From: a candidate division Hyd24-12 bacterium UBA6080
Lineage (GTDB): Bacteria > Fermentibacterota > Fermentibacteria > Fermentibacterales > JCC-6
DNA: 64,000 nucleotides
Assembly (NCBI GenBank): GCA_002436025.1
Contig: DIXM01000002.1
Span: forward strand, 558,001-622,000
Direction: 5' to 3'
Under the pieces are notes generated by a model, which saw only the letters and a program-made list of their open reading frames with translations, was not told where the DNA came from and did no database searches. Position numbers and translations under genes: made by a program. Position 1 is the stretch's first letter. Each line of letters starts with the position of its first letter. This document shows positions 49,300 to 58,498 of the stretch, piece by piece.

Positions 49300-51173
49300 T
49301 CCGGCAGAAGCCCCTGCATCCTGTAAAGGTCGTCGGGTTCCCCGCTCATGCCGTACTCCCTTACCCCGAATCGCAGAAGGCGGGGGGTTCCGGAATGCTC
49401 CGAGAGACGGATCGCAAGCCCCGCGCCCAGACCCGTGCCCGCGTCATGGTCTTCGTAGGAAGCCAGCAGTCGGTAACCAAGCAGGTCTCTCACCAGGGAT
49501 TCCGGAAGGGCGTTCGGGGCGCTGACCGCGTACACCCTGGCCGAGATCCCGGCCTTTTCAAGCATGGTTCTGACCGAAAGCGCCCTGTGGCACATGCAGC
49601 CCATGGCAAGGATCGCCACGTCGGTTCCATCCCGCAGCATGTCCGGTTTTCCGAAGACGAACCGGTAGTCGCTTCCGAAGAAGGGTCTGCCTTTTTCGTC
49701 GGTGATGACGGGCTGTCTGGAACGGCCCATGGCTATGAAGAAGTTGCCGGGGTGTATCGCGGCGAACCTCACGGCCCTGTCGGTCTGGTTCGGGTCGGCC
49801 GGAACCACCGTGAAATAGTTCTGGAGTGCCCGCATCAGTCCCACGTACTTCACGCAGTGGTGGGTCTTGCCGTCAGGTCCCACATCCAGCCCGCAGTGGG
49901 TGGCGACCACTTTCAGGTTGGTGTTGTTGATGTCGTTTATCCTGTGCTGATTGAAGGTTTCATCCGAGGCGAACACCCCGAAGTCAGCCCAGAAGACCAC
50001 CTTTTCCGCCAGTGAAGCCCCACCGGCGGCGCTGGCAGTGTGATGCTCGGTTATTCCGCACTGAAGGTGATGCGCGGGAAACTCCTTGCTGAAGGCTGAG
50101 GTCTTTACGCTGCCGGCCAGATCGCAGTCAAAAACAAGCGGAGGATCGTTGCTGTTGGCCAGGGCCAGGTCGAGCAGGGCTGCACCCCAGGCGCTTCTGT
50201 TGTCTCCCCTGTGATCGGGCGGATAGGTCACGGGATTGCCCTGCAGGGCGCACACATGGTAGCGGGGTTCACAGTGTACCGCGCGCCGGGGGCTTCCCGC
50301 TTCACGTGCCGCCTTCAGCTCTTCCAGTCTGTTGGGGATACCCAGTTCCAGAAGTGCCGCACTGAGCTCATCCGGGCTTGGAGCCCTGCCATGGAAGTCG
50401 GGGTCGTTCTCCATGAAGGAAACACCCCTGCCCATGACGGTTTCAGCTATTACGAGCCTGGGTGATTTCTGCCCGGCGGGGTTGAGAACCCTGTAAAGGG
50501 CTGCAAGGTCATGCCCGTCAACCTTCAGGACTTCCCATCCGCTGCTTCTGAATTCGGCCTCATGGTCGACGGGCATGACGTCAGCGGTGGCTCCGGAGAT
50601 CTGAAGCCGGTTGCAGTCGATGACGCATGTGAGGTTGCCCAGAGCGAACTTGGAGGCGAACCTCCTGGCCTCGCTGATCTGTCCCTTCTGGTTCTCGCCG
50701 TCTCCCGTGACAACCCAGACATGGTTCCTGTGGCCGAGGCTTCTGTCTGCGACGGCCATTCCCGCCGCGGCGCTCAGCCCCTGGCCGAGGTTGCCTGAAG
50801 TCAGCTCGATTCCAGGAAGGTGCCTTTCGATATGCCCCTCGTAACTGCTTCCCGCCTGACGGAAGCCCACGATGGCGTCCTCGAGGCTGAAAAATCCAAG
50901 CCCTCCCAGAACGGAGTAGACACCGGGCGAGATGTGGCCATGGCTCACCACTATGCGGTCCCGCCCTCGTCTGCAGGGATCGCGGGGATCCACGGCGGCC
51001 TGACTGTAGAGAAGGGCGAGTGTTTCGAGGCTGCTCATTGAGCCGCCGGGATGACCGCTTCCCGCAAGACAGGTCATGTGAAGGATATTGCCCCGGGCCT
51101 TTCTGCAGAACTCCTGCAGTTCGGCCAGGGTTTCCTGCGGAAGCTCGGGCTCCCTGAACAGGGTTCTTGTCAT
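49263..51173 (-). CDS. tkt: Transketolase
   Basis: This 636-residue thiamine-diphosphate enzyme has SGHPGGSMSSLETLALLY and DRIVVSHGHISPGVYSVLG at the N terminus. The cofactor-binding GDGENQKGQISEARRFASKFALGN follows, read here in two parts around Asp and Asn. The pyrimidine domain has GITEHHTASAAGG with the catalytic Glu. It serves the non-oxidative pentose phosphate pathway. The ATG at 51173 overlaps the ftcD stop (GTGATGA context). Sequence details such as HCVKYVGLMRAL suggest a divergent transketolase-like enzyme; classic substrates are inferred. Confidence 0.85.
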   Translation of the reverse strand: MTRTLFREPELPQETLAELQEFCRKARGNILHMTCLAGSGHPGGSMSSLETLALLYSQAAVDPRDPCRRGRDRIVVSHGHISPGVYSVLGGLGFFSLEDAIVGFRQAGSSYEGHIERHLPGIELTSGNLGQGLSAAAGMAVADRSLGHRNHVWVVTGDGENQKGQISEARRFASKFALGNLTCVIDCNRLQISGATADVMPVDHEAEFRSSGWEVLKVDGHDLAALYRVLNPAGQKSPRLVIAETVMGRGVSFMENDPDFHGRAPSPDELSAALLELGIPNRLEELKAAREAGSPRRAVHCEPRYHVCALQGNPVTYPPDHRGDNRSAWGAALLDLALANSNDPPLVFDCDLAGSVKTSAFSKEFPAHHLQCGITEHHTASAAGGASLAEKVVFWADFGVFASDETFNQHRINDINNTNLKVVATHCGLDVGPDGKTHHCVKYVGLMRALQNYFTVVPADPNQTDRAVRFAAIHPGNFFIAMGRSRQPVITDEKGRPFFGSDYRFVFGKPDMLRDGTDVAILAMGCMCHRALSVRTMLEKAGISARVYAVSAPNALPESLVRDLLGYRLLASYEDHDAGTGLGAGLAIRLSEHSGTPRLLRFGVREYGMSGEPDDLYRMQGLLPDQVAEGILSALR

Positions 51174-52885
51174 CACTGATCCGCCCTGTGTTCCGCCCTG
51201 GCCTCGAGTGAGGTCCTTATCTTCCCCAGAACGCGGGACGCGCTCAGAACGGTTTCATCCAGCAGTCGCAGGGTCTCGGACTTCACCGATTCCCTGTAGC
51301 CGGTGTCGGTTATCTCGCCAAGGTTTATCAGAACGTTCATGCAGGCTCCTTCAGCGGCCGTTCGCGCAGCGGAGGCCGCCACACCCGAATCACTCACCGA
51401 AACCTGCATGCCTTTTTCCGCAACGATGCCGGCAAGGTCTACGGTTTCACGGGCCAGTCTGAGGACCCGAAGGGGAACCTCGACGGCTTCACGCACCGCG
51501 GACTGCACGTCGCCACCGCTCCTGGCGGTGTCCATCCAGTTGTTGAAAGCCCTCGTGTCGTCATCTATCGCCGCGAGAAGGTTTTCCTTTATCTCCTGGG
51601 CCCTGGGGGCCAGGCCCCGCATTTCCTCCCAGTGTACCCTGTAATCACGGTTCTTGACGGTCAGGTTCGCGACCATGGCCACCAGTGCCGAGGCCAGCGC
51701 TCCAGTCAGTGCGGAGGCGCTGCCGCCTCCCGGAGCGGGTGAGTCGACAGAGAGCTGGTCGCAGAACTCACGGCAGGACAACCCCGACAGGTCGACTGTA
51801 TTGTCGGCGACCATGTACTCGATGATCTTCTCGCAGGGGTTGAAGGGAGCCACGTCCCTGAGCCCCATGCTGCGGATAGCTGTTTCCAGGAGGTCCTTCT
51901 CGGGCTGTCCGGTCGTCACGCTCTGTTTTCCCACGGCAGTGAGGCCGCGGTTCTGTTTGTCGATGAAGTAGCGGCCGGCGTCCAGCATCGCGGACAGGGG
52001 CACCAGCCCGACAATCTCGCTTCCGGTGACAACTCCGCCCAGCTTCTCGACCTCTTCCCTCGTGACTTCGTACGCGACGTGCAGGGGGGTTACCGATATG
52101 TCGGTGAGGTTCATCGTGACCTGCGAGGTTCCGTACTCCTCTATGTACCATCCCGTGGCCTTGCAGCAGTCCAGTCGTCCCTTTTCGTTGATCTTTTCGC
52201 CCTTTTCGTCCCTTGCGAACTTCCAGTCCGGAGTGCGGGCAGGTCTGCCGCTGTCGCGGATGGCAAGGGCAGCTTCCTTGGCGATGGAAGTGTCACGCGT
52301 GTTCACGTTCACGTTGTACGCGATCAGGAAGTTTCGCGCCCCTATCGTGCAGACCCCTGTCCGGGCAACGGCTTCGTTCCAGACGTCGGGCCCGAAATCG
52401 GGTTTCCATTCCTCCCTGCCCAGCTTGTCCTTCAGGGCCTCGTACTCGCCAACCCTGATGTCGGGCAGTTTGCACCTGTCCGGGCGGGAGGCGGCGAATT
52501 CGTAAAGGTAGACCGGGATTCCCAGTTCGTTCCCCACCCTCTCCCCGAGCCTGCGGGCAAGCTGAACGCAAAGGTCCATGTTGACGCCGCTCACGGGAAC
52601 GAATGGGCATACGTCGGTGGCCCCGTGTCTGGGGTGGGCGCCCTTCTGGACCCTCATGTCGATGAGTTCCGCGGCTTTCGCCACAAGCAGGAACGATGCT
52701 TCGAGAACCGCTTCAGGGTCTCCGGCAATGGTGATGACCGTACGGTTGGTGGCCGCCCCGGCGTCGACGTCCAGAACCGTGGCGCCCTTGACAGTGGATG
52801 CGGCTTTGGTCACTGCATCGATCACGCCGCGGTTTCTTCCCTCGGAAATGTTCGGTACGCACTCGACTATCCTGCGGAGCATCAT
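51173..52885 (-). CDS. ftcD: Fused glutamate formimidoyltransferase / formimidoyl-THF cyclodeaminase
   Basis: This 570-residue bifunctional enzyme combines two units. The N-terminal transferase unit (about 1-300) has ECVPNISEGRN, GAHPRHGATDVCPFVP with the active-site His, and a ferredoxin-like C subdomain with GSEIVGLVPLSAML. The cyclodeaminase unit (about 375-570) has SPAPGGGSASALTGALASAL and KGMQVSVSDSGVAA. It transfers the formimino group from formiminoglutamate to tetrahydrofolate and releases ammonia, the last steps of histidine degradation started by the distant hutH. The start ATG-ATG at 52885/52882 has GGAGG before it. Confidence 0.93.
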   Translation of the reverse strand: MMLRRIVECVPNISEGRNRGVIDAVTKAASTVKGATVLDVDAGAATNRTVITIAGDPEAVLEASFLLVAKAAELIDMRVQKGAHPRHGATDVCPFVPVSGVNMDLCVQLARRLGERVGNELGIPVYLYEFAASRPDRCKLPDIRVGEYEALKDKLGREEWKPDFGPDVWNEAVARTGVCTIGARNFLIAYNVNVNTRDTSIAKEAALAIRDSGRPARTPDWKFARDEKGEKINEKGRLDCCKATGWYIEEYGTSQVTMNLTDISVTPLHVAYEVTREEVEKLGGVVTGSEIVGLVPLSAMLDAGRYFIDKQNRGLTAVGKQSVTTGQPEKDLLETAIRSMGLRDVAPFNPCEKIIEYMVADNTVDLSGLSCREFCDQLSVDSPAPGGGSASALTGALASALVAMVANLTVKNRDYRVHWEEMRGLAPRAQEIKENLLAAIDDDTRAFNNWMDTARSGGDVQSAVREAVEVPLRVLRLARETVDLAGIVAEKGMQVSVSDSGVAASAARTAAEGACMNVLINLGEITDTGYRESVKSETLRLLDETVLSASRVLGKIRTSLEARAEHRADQ

Positions 52886-53002
52886 TCCTCCATGAGGTTT
52901 CGGGGTTTTTCTTTTGTGTGTAATGGACTATGAAACATAGAACATGGGCATATCAGCAACAACGATTGGCCGCATCGTCATATCTCATGGAAGGGGGCCT
53001 TT

Positions 53003-54178
53003 TTGCGCGGAATAGGAGTGGTGGAGGGGTTTTATGGAAAGCCCTATACCGTTGAGATGCGGCGCGGCATGTTCCGTGCCCTGTCCGGTTGTGAAGACCC
53101 GGTGTACCTTTACGCGCCAAAGGATGATCCCTTTCATCGCCGCGAGTGGAGGAAGCCTTACCCTGCCCTGAACTGGGGCGAGGTCGAGGAGTCCATCGCA
53201 CTTGCATCCGAGGCCGGTGTGGCTTTCCACTTCGGCCTCAGTCCATGGAAGTTCGATTCGGGGGAGCATGGTGCGGCCCGGGACAAGCTCTGCGCTGCCG
53301 CGGAAGCCGGGGCATCCGGTCTCTGCATCCTGTTCGACGACATACCCCAGAACGCTTCCGGCGAACTGGCCATAAAGCAGCTGGGTTTCGCCGAGCGTGC
53401 CACGTCCGGCCTCGACCTTCCTGTGATGATCTGCCCAACTGTTTACTGCAATGCGTTTCTCAGGGGAAACCCTGAAGCTGCAGTGTATCTTGAGTCATGG
53501 CGGAAAGCGGTCAACCCCGCCTGGGATGTGTTGTGGACCGGTGACGAAGTTGTCAGCAGGGAACTGGGCGGTCTTTCGGAAGCCTGCGACCTGCTGGGAA
53601 AACCCCCCGTTATCTGGGACAACCTTCTGGCAGATGATTATTGCCTGAGAAGGGTTTACCTGGGCGCGATGGACGGCCGAACGCCCCCGGGTACGCCCGT
53701 TCTTCTCAACCCCTCCTGCATCTTTCCCGTTGCCCTTCACGGAGTGATGGAACTTGCGTCGGCCGCAACCGGCCGGGATGTGTGGCCGGCGGAACTTGGT
53801 CCCCGTTTTCGGGGATGGGAGCTGCTTCGGGACTTCAACTTCACGCCCTGGGAGGTTACCGGCACTGGGGAAAGGGTACTTGGGATGCTCGGGGAAGCCC
53901 TTTCGGGAGGTGAGCCCGGTCCATGCCTTTCGTGGCTTGAGGCAGCGCTGGGCGACATGGAGGAAATGGCTGACTCGATGGGTTCGATCCTTGGGGGCTG
54001 GGACCTCTACCCGGTCGTAAGGGATATGTGGAGAACCCTTTCCATCCTTCGAAAGGCGCTCCTGCAGGACGGACCATCTGCCCGTGGCGCCATGCTTCAC
54101 TATCTTATGCACCGGAGGCTTCCGTACGAAAACCCACTTGCCGCACTTGCGGCCCATCCCCGGGAGGATGTGGTTTGA
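53003..54178 (+). CDS. GH84-like beta-N-acetylglucosaminidase domain protein
   Basis: This 391-residue protein begins GIGVVEGFYGKPY, the typical first strand of GH84 (O-GlcNAcase/hyaluronidase-like) catalytic barrels. ILFDDIP contains the catalytic Asp-Asp pair at about 112-113, and WDNLLADDYCLRR corresponds to the C-terminal sugar-binding loops. It has no signal peptide, so a cytoplasmic substrate is likely, unlike most secreted GH84 enzymes. The start is a TTG at 53003 with AAGGGGG five bases upstream. Its stop overlaps the ThyX start as TTGA. Confidence 0.8.
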   Translation: MRGIGVVEGFYGKPYTVEMRRGMFRALSGCEDPVYLYAPKDDPFHRREWRKPYPALNWGEVEESIALASEAGVAFHFGLSPWKFDSGEHGAARDKLCAAAEAGASGLCILFDDIPQNASGELAIKQLGFAERATSGLDLPVMICPTVYCNAFLRGNPEAAVYLESWRKAVNPAWDVLWTGDEVVSRELGGLSEACDLLGKPPVIWDNLLADDYCLRRVYLGAMDGRTPPGTPVLLNPSCIFPVALHGVMELASAATGRDVWPAELGPRFRGWELLRDFNFTPWEVTGTGERVLGMLGEALSGGEPGPCLSWLEAALGDMEEMADSMGSILGGWDLYPVVRDMWRTLSILRKALLQDGPSARGAMLHYLMHRRLPYENPLAALAAHPREDVV

Positions 54179-55458
54179 GCTTGAAAGTAATACTTGCCGG
54201 TTTCAACACCGACCGCGAGAACCCCTCTTCCACACCGGAGACCCTGAGTGCGGCCTACGCCAGGATAAGCCGCGATCCGTCCCCCGTAAACGAGCTTCGC
54301 AGGGTGTCGGCCAGGGAGGTGGAAACAGCCCGGGAATCCAACCGGCGCATCGTGTTCGACTACGGTCACGGGTCAGTGGCCGAGCACGCTGTCTTCAACA
54401 TCGATGTGCTGGGTGTATCCCGCCTGGCGGTTGAAGCCCTTCAGTCTTTCAGGCTGGCCAGTTTCACGGAGAAATCCCAAAGGTACATAAGGATAGGGGA
54501 GGACTGGCACCTGCCCACGGGGATCGATGACCCCAAAGCGTTCACGAGTGCGGTCAGCGAGCTTTTCAAGGCATACAACAGGCTCCTGAAGGACCTTGCC
54601 GGTGCCGGTTTCGAAAAAGGCACTGCAAGGGAGGATGCCAGATACCTGCTTCCCCTTGCGGCAACCAGCCAGATGGGGATGACGGTGAACGCCAGGGAGC
54701 TTGAACACATGATACGAAGGCTGAGGGCTCACCCGCTTGCGGAGGTCCGGGCCCTGGCCGATGCCCTTTTCGAGGTGGTGGAACCGGTTGCTCCCTCACT
54801 CATGCTGTTCACCAGTCCTTCGGCGATGGACGGTTTTGCCCATATGCAGCCTGCTCCCCTGTCTGGAGCGGAGGAGGTTGCACTCCTTCACTGTGATGGC
54901 GACGAGAGGGTCGTGGAGTGGCTTGAGAGGGTATTCGGGCATCACGATCGCCGTCGGCTTTTCGAGATGGTGTACGGGAATCTGGATGTTCACGACGCCC
55001 TTCCCAGAGCGTGGGAGCTGTTCCGCGCCGACTTCTCCCTCACCCTTTCCGCCACGGCGTACGCTCAGTTGAAAAGGCACAGGATGTGCACGCAACTCGT
55101 CTCGGCCTACGATACCGGCCTTGGCTTCACGGTTCCCCCGTCGGTCCGGGAGGCGGGGTTCGAGGGGATGTTCACGGATGCGGTGGAGTCAGCCGGGGCC
55201 GCTGCTGACCGCCTTGGAACCCACTACCTGCTGACCAACGCTCACCGCCGGCAGGTGGTTGTTTCAATGAATGGCAGGGAGTTTCATCACTTTTGCAGGC
55301 TCAGGGACGACGCCCACGCCCAGTGGGACATAAGGGGCCTGGCCGGGAAGATGCTTGCTCTTGCTTCCGGGAGGGCGCCGCAGACCCTCGCTCTGGCCTG
55401 CGGCAAATCCCGGTGGAGTGAGGTCAAGGCCAGGGTCAGCGGAACACCTGCTCCATGA
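54175..55458 (+). CDS. thyX: ThyX-like flavin-dependent thymidylate synthase, tandem duplicated
   Basis: This 427-residue protein contains two ThyX-like modules. The first (about 1-215) has SFRLASFTEKSQRY (91-104) in place of the usual R-H-R-x7-S-x-R, keeping the Arg, Ser, Glu and Ser-x-Arg positions, then NARELEHMIRRL (172-183). The second (about 250-420) has KRHRMCTQL (300-308), which keeps the R-H-R, and NGREFHHFCRLR (366-377). ThyX makes dTMP from dUMP with flavin and methylene-THF. Long ThyX-like proteins of this kind are known, with activity not always shown. The TTG start at 54175 has GGGAGG six bases upstream. It converges on the next gene with a 23-base overlap. Confidence 0.8.
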   Translation: MSLKVILAGFNTDRENPSSTPETLSAAYARISRDPSPVNELRRVSAREVETARESNRRIVFDYGHGSVAEHAVFNIDVLGVSRLAVEALQSFRLASFTEKSQRYIRIGEDWHLPTGIDDPKAFTSAVSELFKAYNRLLKDLAGAGFEKGTAREDARYLLPLAATSQMGMTVNARELEHMIRRLRAHPLAEVRALADALFEVVEPVAPSLMLFTSPSAMDGFAHMQPAPLSGAEEVALLHCDGDERVVEWLERVFGHHDRRRLFEMVYGNLDVHDALPRAWELFRADFSLTLSATAYAQLKRHRMCTQLVSAYDTGLGFTVPPSVREAGFEGMFTDAVESAGAAADRLGTHYLLTNAHRRQVVVSMNGREFHHFCRLRDDAHAQWDIRGLAGKMLALASGRAPQTLALACGKSRWSEVKARVSGTPAP

Positions 55459-58273
55459 ATCGGGGCCGTCCCGCGTTCCCACCCACGAAACGGGGCGTCA
55501 GCCTGAGGATAACCGTTCCGTGGTTGTCCATGGTGTCGTTCCTCCAGTGCCACTCGAAGGTTCCGCTGTAGGAGATTTCCCTGATGCCGGTAAGGGCGCC
55601 CGAAACCGTTGCCGCCCTCCAGCGTTCGCCTCCGTCAGTACTGTAGTGAACTTCGAGGTCGATGATCCTCTCGGCCTGATCCACGATCTCGTAGGCTATC
55701 ACGGCCCTGCCGGTCTGTTCATTCAGCGAGGCCACAGTGGTCCTGACGACCTCGGGGAGGTTCGCATTGCCAAGGGCGATGGGACCTGAAACCGCGCTGA
55801 AGGTAGTGTCGCCGTTGAAAGCCACAAGCCTTATCTCGACATCGGAAACATCTGACAGCGGAAGGTCCGCCGAGCTGTTCCAGTATAGGACCGAATTGTA
55901 GTTGGAGGGGCTGAAGGGCCCTGAATTCATGACTCCCGAACCGTTGAGCCAGCCCGTCCGTTCCGTCAGGCGGTACTGGATGCCCAGGCGGATCTCGTCA
56001 CCTTCGGGGTCGCTGAGCTGGAAACTCACTGGGACCATGCCCCTGAAAAGGTCGTAACCCGTCGGGGACAGGATAGTTATCTCCGGTTGATGGTTGTTGT
56101 CGAGATGGAATGGAGCTGAAGGAACAGCAATCCCCTCCATGGATGATAACGGCAGGGCTCTCATCCTTACCCGGTTGCCGCTGAAGCCAGGCAGGTCGGT
56201 TTCGGATTCCCACAGTATGTCGAAACGGAACTCGACGGTTCCGGCCCCTTCGGCTTCGATGACCGTTGCCGGGAACCATGAGTCACCGCCGTCGATGGAG
56301 TACTCGTACTTCACATCGAGAACGTTCGTCTCAGGGTCGGAAAGCCTTACTCCAAGCCGCACCTGGCCGCTGACCTTTTCGACAGGCGCGATGATCTGCG
56401 CGCTGGGCATCCGTTCGGTGGCAACGCTGAGTCCTTCCATGCTGTGCCATTCGCCGGGTTTGGCATCGGCCGCCCTCACCCTTATGTGAAGGTTTTCGAG
56501 GCTCACCCTTCCAAGGTCGCGCACGGCGCTCCACTGGAAAGGTTCGCCGTAGAACCAGGGTTCGATCTCGAGGGTGGTGCCGGTGAGGTGCATCATCTGC
56601 CAGTTCTGACCGCCATCGGTTGAGAACTGGGCCTGTATCTGGATGATGTCGCCCTCCGGGTCGTCAACGGCGTAAGTGAATGAGAAGCGGCCTTCCCCGA
56701 GGTCTTCGGGCGCGTGGAGGAAGATGGTGGGCGGAATGTTGTTGTCGACCTTGAAGATTCGTGATATCCCGCATTCTCCCGGACCGCCACGGAAATAGGG
56801 CGTCACCCTTACCACTACCTGGTCCTCGATGCTGTGGGGGAGGTCGGCATTGGTGTGCCAGATGATCATTCCGGTTTGTTCCGAAAAACTGCGGGTCTCC
56901 TGCCAGGAGTACCCGGCGTCGAGCGAGTAATAAAGTGAGACACCTGTGGTTGAGCTGCCGCTGATACTGTACGGTATCGCCACGTCGCCGCCGGTCCGGT
57001 TCTCTATGTCCCCAACAGTTGCAACAGGAAGGTACATGCAGCCGTAAATGCCCGAATTGGAGGGATCGGCCATGGGAAGGTTCCAGAATCCAAGCTCGGA
57101 GTTTGCGGCATTCAGCGAATAGACCGCCAGATGCCCCCCGCGGCCCAGAACGATCAGTTCACCGGTTCCGTTGCCGTCCAGGTCGCCCGCGACGGGCTGA
57201 AAGGCAATGCCGCCGGGGTGCTGGAACGGAAAGCCTGTGATCTCCCTGCCCGTGGCGTCCCACGCGGATATTTCGCCGTTCTCGGATGCGGTCAGCACTG
57301 CGGGACCCGACCGGGTGCCAACGATGATGGGCTGGAAAGGAGCTGATGTGGTTTTGTTGGGCCACCGCCAGGTTCCCTCAAGGCTGCCGTCTCCGTTAAT
57401 CAGGTATACAAGGCTGTCGATGGTGGCCACTGCGACCTGCGGGGACGTACCGCCAGGGGTTACCACACCCAGCGCAGGCGCCCCCCTTACGGGACGGTCA
57501 TCCAGATAAAAGGGCCATCCATCCTGCTGTCTTCCCTGAGTGCTGAAGAGGTTGAACCTTTTGTTCTGGCACGCGAAAATGATGTCAGCCTGGCCGTCGC
57601 CGTTCACATCCCCCGAAACAGGATTGGTTCCCACCGGGAAGGGCAGGTTCACGGGCCACCCCGGAAGCGGTGCGCCCCTGTGATCCAGGACGGTGATGGA
57701 GGCGTTGTTCAGTGCACAGATCAGCCCCTTTCCCGCTCCGCCGCCAAGGCTCACCTGGGTGGGCTGCCAGAGAAGCTGAGAGGAGAGGTTCACAGGCCAG
57801 CCGGGAATGGGCTCACCCCTGGTGTCCAGAAGCCATACTTTTCCGTTGCTTGTGCCAAACGTGATCTCCAGCATGCCGTCACAGTCCAGATCGACTGCGG
57901 AAACCCCTGTCACGATGCTTGAACCCGTACTGACGGGCCAACCGGGGGCCTCGTTACCCTGGAGGTCGCACAAGTGTGCAAGGCCGTCGTTGTCGCCGTA
58001 GGCCACGAAGGACTCACCCGACGGACCAGGAACCCAGGCCGGACGCCAGATGACCCCCGAACCCCTTGAGAGGGGGAATCCGGCCATTGCCACGCCAGTG
58101 CTGCTAAAGCCCCCCAGCCCGGCATTCCCGAGCGGTATCAGGATGCACTGACCTCCCGAGCCGTCAGGGATGAGGTGCGGACCTTCGCGTGGCGTGGCGT
58201 CAAGTTGAATTGCCCAGTCTGGAATGACATCGCCGGTGATGAGTAAAAGCAATGCAAGCGCTGCTGCAGTCAT
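55436..58273 (-). CDS. Large exported propeller/Ig-like protein (945 residues)
   Basis: The N terminus is a signal peptide (about 1-15). Residues to about 430 form repeated propeller-like units with GWPVxL/GFPL and DGDxxxEIxFGT or DVNGDGQADIIFA stretches, as in FG-GAP/PQQ-type repeats. The C-terminal half holds about five Ig/fibronectin-like units with YYSLDAGYSWQ, FSTDGGQNWQM, YSIDGGDSWFP and HYSTDGGERWR, each preceded by DPEGD or DPETN. There is no sorting domain at the very end, unlike neighbouring secreted proteins. It is probably a surface-exposed or periplasmic binding protein; no catalytic motif is seen. Confidence 0.7.
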   Translation of the reverse strand: MTAAALALLLLITGDVIPDWAIQLDATPREGPHLIPDGSGGQCILIPLGNAGLGGFSSTGVAMAGFPLSRGSGVIWRPAWVPGPSGESFVAYGDNDGLAHLCDLQGNEAPGWPVSTGSSIVTGVSAVDLDCDGMLEITFGTSNGKVWLLDTRGEPIPGWPVNLSSQLLWQPTQVSLGGGAGKGLICALNNASITVLDHRGAPLPGWPVNLPFPVGTNPVSGDVNGDGQADIIFACQNKRFNLFSTQGRQQDGWPFYLDDRPVRGAPALGVVTPGGTSPQVAVATIDSLVYLINGDGSLEGTWRWPNKTTSAPFQPIIVGTRSGPAVLTASENGEISAWDATGREITGFPFQHPGGIAFQPVAGDLDGNGTGELIVLGRGGHLAVYSLNAANSELGFWNLPMADPSNSGIYGCMYLPVATVGDIENRTGGDVAIPYSISGSSTTGVSLYYSLDAGYSWQETRSFSEQTGMIIWHTNADLPHSIEDQVVVRVTPYFRGGPGECGISRIFKVDNNIPPTIFLHAPEDLGEGRFSFTYAVDDPEGDIIQIQAQFSTDGGQNWQMMHLTGTTLEIEPWFYGEPFQWSAVRDLGRVSLENLHIRVRAADAKPGEWHSMEGLSVATERMPSAQIIAPVEKVSGQVRLGVRLSDPETNVLDVKYEYSIDGGDSWFPATVIEAEGAGTVEFRFDILWESETDLPGFSGNRVRMRALPLSSMEGIAVPSAPFHLDNNHQPEITILSPTGYDLFRGMVPVSFQLSDPEGDEIRLGIQYRLTERTGWLNGSGVMNSGPFSPSNYNSVLYWNSSADLPLSDVSDVEIRLVAFNGDTTFSAVSGPIALGNANLPEVVRTTVASLNEQTGRAVIAYEIVDQAERIIDLEVHYSTDGGERWRAATVSGALTGIREISYSGTFEWHWRNDTMDNHGTVILRLTPRFVGGNAGRPRFMEQVFR

Positions 58274-58498
58274 TGCCTGCCTTCCGTTTGTCCCCCCCTG
58301 CAGTTGAACACTTCACAGGCAACAAGAATAAGACTAGTTTGTGTTCCGGTCAAACCCCCTGCCTATAGTGGTTGACCGTGGAACCAATGCAACCGATATT
58401 CACTACCAACACAGAAGAGCGGAACAGCCCTTTCCTCTTTCAGCAGGTGGGCTTATCTTACTTCTCTTGCAGGGTCTGGAGGGGCCGGAAGGAGTCAT

